Positions 1 through 5,104 of a stretch of DNA of 6,820 nt are shown piece by piece. Source of the stretch: DASTCC01 sp035711465 (GTDB lineage: Bacteria > Acidobacteriota > Vicinamibacteria > Vicinamibacterales > SCN-69-37); contig DASTCC010000297.1 in the NCBI GenBank assembly GCA_035711465.1, forward strand, positions 1 through 6,820, written 5' to 3'. The notes under the pieces are model-generated. The model had not been told where the DNA came from. It was given only the letters and a program-made list of their open reading frames with translations, and searched no databases. Every line of letters starts with the position of its first letter. The stretch's first letter is position 1. Position numbers and translations under genes: made by a program.

Positions 1-849
1 GTGGTGGCCACCACCGAGGACCTCGCCGCGATCGCGCGCGAGATTGGCGGCGACAAGGTCAGGGTCACCGCCATCGCGCGCGGCTACCAGGACCCGCACT
101 TCGTCGATCCGAAGCCGAGCTTCATTCTCGAGGTCAATCGCGCCGGTTTGCTGATCGCGGTCGGCCGCGAGCTCGAGAACAGCTGGCTGCCGTCGCTCCT
201 CACGAGCGGCCGCAACGCCAGAGTCCAGCCGGGTGCGGCCGGGTACCTGGACGCCTCCGCCAACGTCAGGATTCTCGAGATTCCGACCGGGCAGGTGACG
301 CGCGCGATGGGCGACGTCCACGCGCAGGGCAACCCGCACTATTGGCTCGATCCCGGCAACGGCCGGCAGATCGCACAGGCGATTCGCGCCAAGCTGTCGG
401 AACTGCAGCCGGCCGACAAGGCGTACTTCGACGCCCGCTACGCCGACTTCGACAAGCGGCTCGGCGCCGCCGAGCAGCGCTGGGACGCGACGATGGCGCC
501 GTTCAAGGGCGCGAAGCTGGTGACGTATCATCGCTCCTGGCCGAACTTCATGGAGCGATTCGGGCTCGTGGTCACCGGCTACGTCGAGCCGAAGCCTGGC
601 ATTCCGCCGTCGCCCTCGCACACGATCGAGCTCATTGCCGAGATGAAACGCCAGGGCGTGAAGCTCATCGTCGTCGAGCCCTACTTCGACAAGAAGACGC
701 CGCAGTCGATCGCGACGCAGGTCGGCGGGCAGGTCGTCGAGCTGGCGCCCTCCGTCGGCGGTCAGCCCGGCACCGAGGACTACATCAAGCTGTTCGACTA
801 CAACGTGCGCGTGCTCTCGGAGGCGCTCAGAGCGAACACCGCGAAATAG
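1..849 (+). CDS. Zinc/manganese-type ABC transporter substrate-binding protein (5' partial)
   Basis: Extracytoplasmic binding protein of the ZnuA/TroA family (cluster A-I) that captures a divalent metal, probably Zn2+ or Mn2+, and passes it to an ABC permease. The 282 visible residues begin at the family's first beta strand (VVATTEDLAAIA), so the signal peptide and true start lie before the window and the GTG at base 1 is an internal valine codon. Candidate metal ligands are H33 (in DPHFVDPKPS), H113 (in GNPHYWLDP), H177 (in TYHRSW) and an acidic pair E259/D260, where TroA/PsaA carry their last ligand. His as third ligand resembles ZnuA more than Mn-binding PsaA, but ZnuA's long His-rich loop is absent, so the metal is unsettled. 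The permease gene follows 4 bases after the stop, which indicates one operon. Family assignment is firm; substrate is inferred. Confidence 0.93.
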   Translation: MVATTEDLAAIAREIGGDKVRVTAIARGYQDPHFVDPKPSFILEVNRAGLLIAVGRELENSWLPSLLTSGRNARVQPGAAGYLDASANVRILEIPTGQVTRAMGDVHAQGNPHYWLDPGNGRQIAQAIRAKLSELQPADKAYFDARYADFDKRLGAAEQRWDATMAPFKGAKLVTYHRSWPNFMERFGLVVTGYVEPKPGIPPSPSHTIELIAEMKRQGVKLIVVEPYFDKKTPQSIATQVGGQVVELAPSVGGQPGTEDYIKLFDYNVRVLSEALRANTAK

Positions 850-853
850 CCCG

Positions 854-1681
854 ATGGACACCCTGACCGTTCTCGAGTTCCTGGCCGCGCCGATGGCGGC
901 CAGCCTCATCATCGCGGGCATCCATGCCTATCTCGGCCTGCACGTGGTCGAGCGCGGCGTCATCTTCGTCGACCTGTCGCTCGCGCAGATCGCCTCGCTC
1001 GGCGCCGCCATTGCCGTCTTTCGCGGCGCCGATCCGCACGCGCCGTCGATCTACTGGTGGAGCCTCGGGTTCACGCTGATCGGGGCGCTGGTGTTCGCGA
1101 TCGTCAAAGGGCACGAGGCGCACATCCCGCAGGAAGCGATTATCGGCATCTCCTACGCGGTGGCGTCGGCCGCGGTCATCATCGTGATGAGCCAGTCGTC
1201 GGGAGAGAGCGAGCACCTGCGCGACATGCTCGTCGGCAACATCCTCTCCGTGCAGTGGCCCGAGGTGTGGACCACCGCGGCGATCTACACGGCCATCGGC
1301 GTGTTCCATTACCTCTGCCGCAAGCAGTTCCTGGAGATCTCGCTCGATGCCCGGGCCGCGGCCGCGCGCGGAGTCCCGGTGCGGATCTGGGATTTCCTGT
1401 TCTACGCGTCGTTCGGGTTCGTCGTCACGCGGTCGGTGGCGATCGCCGGCGTCCTGCTGGTGTTCTGTTATCTGATCGTGCCGTCGGTCGGCGCGATGCT
1501 CTGGGCCTCGAAGATCGGATCGCGCCTCGCGATTGGCTGGGTGATGGGCGTCGTGGTGTCGGTGCTCGGGATGTATTTCTCGGTGCTCTTCGACCTGCCG
1601 ACGGGCGCCACGATCGTCTGCACGTTCGGGTTGATCCTGGTGCTGATGGCTGCCGCGCGGCCATTGATCGTGCGGCGCTGA
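854..1681 (+). CDS. Metal ABC transporter permease (ABC-3 / ZnuB-TroC family)
   Basis: Integral membrane subunit of a Zn/Mn ABC importer; two copies normally form the channel and dock an ATPase. The 275-residue length is normal for the family. Hydrophobic segments lie at about 9-28, 40-57, 68-84, 95-113, 140-155, 182-212, 226-245 and 250-268. Family hallmarks are visible: VERGVIFVDLSLAQIASLGAA (about 32-52), the EAIIGISYA segment (94-102) that resembles the coupling region, GVLLVFCYLIVPSVGAM (199-215) and DLPTGATIV (247-255). The ATG lies 4 bases after the stop of the binding-protein gene, so the two are probably co-transcribed and translationally linked. No ATPase gene sits between or after them; it must be upstream of the window or elsewhere. 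The family call is firm; metal specificity cannot be read from the sequence. Confidence 0.94.
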   Translation: MDTLTVLEFLAAPMAASLIIAGIHAYLGLHVVERGVIFVDLSLAQIASLGAAIAVFRGADPHAPSIYWWSLGFTLIGALVFAIVKGHEAHIPQEAIIGISYAVASAAVIIVMSQSSGESEHLRDMLVGNILSVQWPEVWTTAAIYTAIGVFHYLCRKQFLEISLDARAAAARGVPVRIWDFLFYASFGFVVTRSVAIAGVLLVFCYLIVPSVGAMLWASKIGSRLAIGWVMGVVVSVLGMYFSVLFDLPTGATIVCTFGLILVLMAAARPLIVRR

Positions 1682-1689
1682 CGCCAGCG

Positions 1690-1720
1690 CGCGAGTGGCG
1701 GCCGCTTGCCGGCACTCGCG
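1690..1720 (+). terminator. Hairpin after the metal-permease gene, possible weak terminator
   Basis: A perfect 8-base inverted repeat (CGCGAGTG at 1690-1697 and CACTCGCG at 1713-1720) surrounds a 15-base GC-rich loop and begins 8 bases after the permease stop codon. It sits where an operon end would be expected. No T-run follows, so it is not a standard intrinsic terminator. It could instead be an mRNA 3'-stabilising hairpin, or chance in GC-rich DNA. Confidence 0.3.
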
Positions 1721-1742
1721 GTTCGCCGCATGATGTCCCGCC

Positions 1743-2849
1743 ATGGCCACGCTCGGGACGCGGCTCGCGGTCGCGTCGCTCGCCGCCGCGACACTCGTGC
1801 TGGGCGCGCCGTGGCTGGGCGAGGCGCGGGCCTGGCTGCGCGCGACCTTCCCAGGGCATTTCGTCGTTCTCTTCAACGGCGCGATCGTCCTCATCGTCGC
1901 CACCGCGGCGATGGCGGCCATCGCCCGCGTCCGCGAGCGGCGCGGGATGCGCGCCTCGCTGATCGGCGCGGCGATCGCGATCGCGGCCGCCGCGTCGTGG
2001 CTGACGGGCACCGCGTCGGCCAGCGTCAACGCGGTCGAGCGCTTCCATTTCGTCGCCTACGGCGCCATCACCTGGCTCTTCTATCGCGCGGTCCTCCTCG
2101 CCGGCGCGATCGACCTGTCGCTCGTGGTGCTGCCGTCGATCTGGGCGTTGATCGTCGCAACCGGCGACGAAGCTTTTCAGTGGTTCGTGCCCGGTCGCGT
2201 CGGCGAGATTCGCGACGTCTTCCTGAACTGGACGGCGATCGTCGCCGGCCTGGTCTTCAGTTTCGGCGTCCGTCCGCCGGCGCGGCTGTCGCTGCATCTC
2301 GCGCCCACCCACGCCCGCCGCGTGGCGCGCGCGGCCGCCGTCCTCGTCCTTGCGCTTGCGGGTCTGGTTCACCTCGTGCACCTCGGCTGGCGCGTCGAGG
2401 ACGGATCGACGACGTTCAAGTCCCGATACCGGGCGTCCGAGCTGCTTCGGCTCTCGGATGATCGCGCGGCGCGATGGCAATCAAGTCCACCGCCGAAGAC
2501 GCTGCAGCGGTTTTCGCGCGAGGATCAATACCTCGCCGAAGGCCTCTGGCACGTGCGCGCCCGCAACGACGCCTGGGCGACGGACATCGCCAGGGCGTGG
2601 CGCGAGAACGAGATCCTCGAACGCTACTTCGGCCCGATCCTGGACACCCCGTCCCACGCCGCGCCCGCCTCTCGGTGGCCGCCCAGCCAGCGCACCGACG
2701 CCGCCACCCGAGCCGGCGATCGGACCACGCCCTTCGTCAGCCGGGCCGAGCCGCTGCCGATCCTCGAGTGGCGACCGTGGTGGTTGTGGGGAGCCGCCGG
2801 GTTGGTCAGCCTGCTCTTGATACTGGTGGGACGCCGTGTGGGAGGGTGA
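1743..2849 (+). CDS. VanZ-family membrane protein with long C-terminal extension
   Basis: Polytopic membrane protein of 368 residues. Residues about 95-175 carry the VanZ-like pattern: VERFHFVAYG (98-107), then DEAFQWFVPGR (142-152), RDVFLNW (157-163) and a following membrane helix. VanZ proteins are small membrane proteins; the founding member gives low-level teicoplanin resistance, but most relatives have no known role, so resistance should not be inferred here. Likely membrane segments: 7-23, 40-61, 70-89, 102-120, 123-140, 160-176, 195-214 and 346-363. Between the last two is a polar stretch of about 130 residues (QRFSREDQYLAEGLWHVRA, then AWRENEILERYFGPILD) followed by a Pro/Arg/Thr-rich linker; classical VanZ proteins, usually 150-200 residues, lack it. 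The ATG at 1743 is the first in-frame ATG of this reading frame and has no clear Shine-Dalgarno site. The stop codon is already part of the downstream repeat. Confidence 0.82.
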   Translation: MATLGTRLAVASLAAATLVLGAPWLGEARAWLRATFPGHFVVLFNGAIVLIVATAAMAAIARVRERRGMRASLIGAAIAIAAAASWLTGTASASVNAVERFHFVAYGAITWLFYRAVLLAGAIDLSLVVLPSIWALIVATGDEAFQWFVPGRVGEIRDVFLNWTAIVAGLVFSFGVRPPARLSLHLAPTHARRVARAAAVLVLALAGLVHLVHLGWRVEDGSTTFKSRYRASELLRLSDDRAARWQSSPPPKTLQRFSREDQYLAEGLWHVRARNDAWATDIARAWRENEILERYFGPILDTPSHAAPASRWPPSQRTDAATRAGDRTTPFVSRAEPLPILEWRPWWLWGAAGLVSLLLILVGRRVGG

Positions 2850-3001
2850 ACCGGGAACCTGAACCCTGAACCCGGAACCGAACCCGGAACCCAGAACCGA
2901 ACCCGGAACCCAGAACCGAACCCGGAACCGCGAACCCCGAAGAACCCCGGAACCAGAACCCCGGAACCCGGAACCCCCGGAACCCCGAGAACCCCGGAAC
3001 C
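2850..3001. repeat. Degenerate GAACCC/GGAACC tandem repeat, free of T from 2868
   Basis: About 150 bases of short degenerate units built from GAACC, GAACCC and GGAACCCC. The most regular part has a 19-base unit, GAACCCGGAACCCAGAACC, in two perfect tandem copies (2880-2898, 2899-2917), with a further 12-base core GAACCCGGAACC at 2868-2879 and 2918-2929. To the right the units lengthen their C-runs (CCGGAACCCC type). TGAACC units at 2847, 2860 and 2867 mark the left edge; the first contains the stop codon of the VanZ-family gene. From 2868 to 3012 the + strand has no T at all. Reading frames through it give only low-complexity peptide, so it is taken as non-coding. I believe such tracts recur between genes in some Acidobacteriota, but that is memory, not shown here. 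Confidence 0.9.
2959..2995 (-). other. Potential G-quadruplex motif on the minus strand
   Basis: Within the repeat, the + strand has C-runs at 2959-2962, 2967-2969, 2974-2978, 2983-2986 and 2992-2995, separated by 4, 4, 4 and 5 bases. The - strand therefore has five G-runs of three or more with loops of 4-5 bases, which fits the usual G3+N1-7 quadruplex pattern. The G-rich strand is the template for the flanking + strand genes, so any fold would form in DNA and not in their mRNA. Folding is not shown by sequence alone. Confidence 0.5.
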
Positions 3002-3034
3002 AAGAGAAAACATGGCTGTTATCCCTCCACCACA

Positions 3035-3062
3035 TTGCGTTTTGTGTCTGGTTGGATACACT
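3035..3062 (+). promoter_or_regulatory. Sigma70-like promoter before the anchored hypothetical protein
   Basis: A -35-like TTGCGT (3035-3040) and a -10-like TACACT (3057-3062) are separated by 16 bases, in an island (about 3005-3070) clearly richer in A/T than its surroundings. The GTG at 3069 begins 6 bases after the -10 hexamer, where transcription would be expected to start, so the message may be leaderless. If this promoter is used, the upstream in-frame ATG at 3012 is not in the transcript. Confidence 0.55.
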
Positions 3063-3068
3063 ACGCTT

Positions 3069-3701
3069 GTGCGGGGCGACTCTCGTCGCGACCTCTACGC
3101 TAAAAGCCTGGCTCTTTGCGGTCTGGCCGTTCTGGCCGGAGTCGGAGCCCTCGTCGATTACTGGCCGGCGCGCGTCGTGCTGCCTGCCGCATCGAGCGTC
3201 CTGGAGCCTGCCTCGCCGCTCCTGGCCGTGAGCTCGGATCGCGCCATCGTTGCCCGCCCGCTGGATCGCGAGGGCGTGGTCAGCGTCCCGGCAGCGATGA
3301 CCGCCGCTCCGGCGCCGAAACCTCGCGTGGCCTCTTTCGCGCTGGCGTCCGGGCCGACCATGTTCGCGGCCTCGACCGGGATCGGGCTGACGTCGTTGCC
3401 GCCCGCCGCGCCGGCCGCCGGCATCGCCACCCTCGAAGCTCCCGCCGTCGTCGCCGACACGCCGGCGGCGGCCGTGCCGCTCAGTGAACCGGCCGAGGTG
3501 CCGTTCCTGTCCGCGCGCTACCTGGCGCCGGTCCAGACGGCGACTCCCGACGAGCTCGATCGCGGGTTCTTCTCCGGCTCCATCGATTTCGCCAAGCGGG
3601 CCGGCTCGACCGTCATGGCCACCGGCTCGAAGGCCGGCGCCTCGATCATGGACGGCCTCGGCTTCGCCGGACGAATGTTCAAGAAGCTCAAGATCTTCTG
3701 A
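3069..3701 (+). CDS. Hypothetical single-pass membrane-anchored protein, Ala/Pro-rich
   Basis: Not a family I recognise. The 210 residues start with a short basic N-terminus (RGDSRRDLYAK), then one hydrophobic segment at about 13-29 (SLALCGLAVLAGVGALV) ending at DYWP, which fits an uncleaved signal anchor. A low-complexity Ala/Pro/Val region follows (about 35-165) and probably lies outside the cytoplasmic membrane. The C-terminus is more conserved-looking: DELDRGFFSGSIDFAKRAGS, a Gly/Ala/Ser-rich stretch, and the basic tail MFKKLKIF. GTG 3069 is chosen because it follows a promoter-like element by 6 bases and directly precedes the basic anchor sequence. The in-frame ATG at 3012 would add 19 residues, has only a weak AGAG site 5 bases upstream, and its extra codons overlap the promoter. 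Codon use with G/C at third positions continues to the stop, which supports real coding. It converges with the synthase gene 12 bases away. Confidence 0.72.
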   Translation: MRGDSRRDLYAKSLALCGLAVLAGVGALVDYWPARVVLPAASSVLEPASPLLAVSSDRAIVARPLDREGVVSVPAAMTAAPAPKPRVASFALASGPTMFAASTGIGLTSLPPAAPAAGIATLEAPAVVADTPAAAVPLSEPAEVPFLSARYLAPVQTATPDELDRGFFSGSIDFAKRAGSTVMATGSKAGASIMDGLGFAGRMFKKLKIF

Positions 3702-3713
3702 GACGTCTGCGCG

Positions 3714-5087
3714 CTACGACAGGGCCTGCATCACGTCCCAGCGCGTGATGATGAACGTGTCCTGACTCTTGAAGTCACGGACCAGCACGGCCGGCGTTTC
3801 GGGCGAAATCATCGCCGCCAGCGCGTCGATGCCCGTCGAGATGTCCACGAACGGAAATGCCGGCTGCATGATGCTGTCGATCGGCTGTGACTTGACGTGG
3901 GGGTTGCGGACGATCTCCTCGAACAGGTGTGCCTCGCTGATCGAGCCGACGATGCGGCCGCCGTCGGTGACGGGCATCTGCGAGTAGTCGTGCTCGGTCA
4001 TCACCTGGATGGCGCGCGTGACCGGGTCATGCCGCTCGAGCCCGACGAGCGTCGTGCGCCTGCGTGAGGTGACGAGATCGCGCGCGGTCAGGCCCTTCTT
4101 CTCGAGGAAGCCCTTCTCGCGCATCCAGTCGTCGTTGAACATCTTGCCGAGGTAGCGCGTGCCGTGATCGTGGAAGATCACCACGGTGACGTCGCCGGCC
4201 TGGAAGCGTTCGCGCATCTGCAGCAGCCCGGCCATCGCCGCGCCGGCGGAGTTGCCGGCGAAGATGCCCTCTTCGCGGGTGATCCGCCGCGTCATCACCG
4301 CGGCGTCGCGATCGGTGACCTTCTCGAAGTGATCGATGACCGAGAAGTCCACGTTCTGCGGCAGGAAGTCTTCGCCGATGCCTTCGGTGATGTACGGGTA
4401 GATCTCGTTCTTGTCGAAGACGCCGGTCTCCTTGTACTTCTTGAACACCGATCCGTAGGTGTCGATGCCGAGGACCTGAATCTTCGGATTGCGTTCCTTG
4501 AGGAACCGTCCGGCGCCGCAGATCGTGCCGCCGGTGCCGACGCCGACGACGACGTGGGTGATGCGCCCGCCGGTCTGTTCCCAGATCTCGGGGCCGGTCT
4601 GTTCGTAATGCGCCGCCGAGTTCGAGAGGTTGTCGTACTGGTTGGCCTTCCAGCTGTTCGGCGTCTCCTTCTCGAGGCGCGACGAGACCGAGTAGTACGA
4701 GCGCGGGTCTTCGGGATCGACGTCGGTGGGGCAGACGATCACTTCCGCGCCGAAGGCGCGGAGCGCGTCGATCTTCTCCTTCGATTGCTTGTCGGTGGTG
4801 GTGAAGATGCACTTGTAGCCCTTCACCACGGCGGCGATCGCCAGGCCCATGCCGGTGTTGCCCGAGGTCCCTTCGATGATCGTCCCGCCGGGCTTCAGCA
4901 GGCCGGCCCGTTCGGCGTCTTCGATCATCCGCAGCGCCATCCGGTCCTTGATCGAGTTGCCGGGATTGAAGGTCTCGAGCTTTGCGTAGACCTCGCCGGC
5001 GACGACGCCGCCCGGGATCGAGTTGAGCCGGACGAGCGGCGTATCGCCGATCGCCTCGAGGATGTTGTTGGAAATCGGACGGGTCAC
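3714..5087 (-). CDS. Cystathionine beta-synthase (PLP-dependent, with C-terminal CBS domain pair)
   Basis: Cytoplasmic PLP enzyme of transsulfuration, expected to condense homocysteine and L-serine to cystathionine; it is related to O-acetylserine sulfhydrylases. Numbering from the alternative ATG at 5108 (464 residues): PLP lysine K54 in NPGNSIKDRMA, substrate/phosphate loop TSGNTG (81-86), PLP-phosphate loop GTGGT (191-195) and S287 in AGNSAGA near the pyridine nitrogen. Residues about 350-403 and 410-463 form two CBS domains (TEHDYSQMPVTDGGRIVGSI is typical). These are absent from plain cysteine synthases and make this call more likely. The N-terminal haem-binding region of the animal enzyme is missing, as usual in bacteria. 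GTG 5087 (457 residues) is preferred because a perfect TATAAT lies 6 bases upstream and no Shine-Dalgarno site precedes ATG 5108. The ATG, however, overlaps the upstream stop as ATGA, so coupled translation from there is a real alternative. Confidence 0.93.
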   Translation of the reverse strand: MTRPISNNILEAIGDTPLVRLNSIPGGVVAGEVYAKLETFNPGNSIKDRMALRMIEDAERAGLLKPGGTIIEGTSGNTGMGLAIAAVVKGYKCIFTTTDKQSKEKIDALRAFGAEVIVCPTDVDPEDPRSYYSVSSRLEKETPNSWKANQYDNLSNSAAHYEQTGPEIWEQTGGRITHVVVGVGTGGTICGAGRFLKERNPKIQVLGIDTYGSVFKKYKETGVFDKNEIYPYITEGIGEDFLPQNVDFSVIDHFEKVTDRDAAVMTRRITREEGIFAGNSAGAAMAGLLQMRERFQAGDVTVVIFHDHGTRYLGKMFNDDWMREKGFLEKKGLTARDLVTSRRRTTLVGLERHDPVTRAIQVMTEHDYSQMPVTDGGRIVGSISEAHLFEEIVRNPHVKSQPIDSIMQPAFPFVDISTGIDALAAMISPETPAVLVRDFKSQDTFIITRWDVMQALS

Positions 5088-5093
5088 GTCGCG

Positions 5094-5099
5094 ATTATA
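5094..5099 (-). promoter_or_regulatory. -10-like TATAAT before the cystathionine beta-synthase GTG
   Basis: On the - strand a perfect TATAAT (5099 down to 5094) is followed by CGCGAC and then GTG at 5087, giving the same 6-base spacing as at the promoter of the anchored hypothetical protein. A consensus -10 box is uncommon in DNA this GC-rich. No good -35 box is visible: at 17-base spacing the hexamer is CTGTAC, and at 16-base spacing TGTACG. It may drive a leaderless synthase message independent of the upstream membrane-protein gene. If ATG 5108 is the start, the same bases are simply Tyr-Asn codons. Confidence 0.45.
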
Positions 5100-5104
5100 T
5101 AGAT

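Noticed and set aside
1971..1986. GCGATCGCGATCGCGG palindromic run
   Set aside because: It lies inside the VanZ-family gene and encodes an Ala/Ile membrane helix, and similar GATCGC strings are scattered through the window. Codon bias explains it.
827..2480. Long - strand frames opposite the permease and VanZ-family genes (400 and 351 codons)
   Set aside because: Their products are rich in Arg, Asp, His and Ala, typical of GC-rich shadow frames, and the opposite strand codes for clear membrane proteins.
2850..3001. The repeat as a CRISPR array or an iteron origin
   Set aside because: Units are short and degenerate, with no unique spacers of constant length. No cas or replication genes are present.
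2481..3061. - strand frames through the repeat giving Gly/Phe/Arg/Val/Ser-rich repeat peptides
   Set aside because: The peptide is a by-product of translating GGTTCC-type repeats. The units do not keep a constant multiple of three and the frames run into the antisense of the VanZ-family gene.
3076..3089. A small hairpin (GCGAC, loop TCTC, GTCGC) just after the GTG at 3069
   Set aside because: A 5-base stem is common by chance at this GC content and nothing else points to a regulatory RNA.
4164..5102. A 312-codon + strand frame antisense to the synthase
   Set aside because: It mirrors the codon structure of the synthase gene and has an Asp/Arg/Val-rich composition with no recognisable fold. 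Long antisense frames are expected in GC-rich genes.
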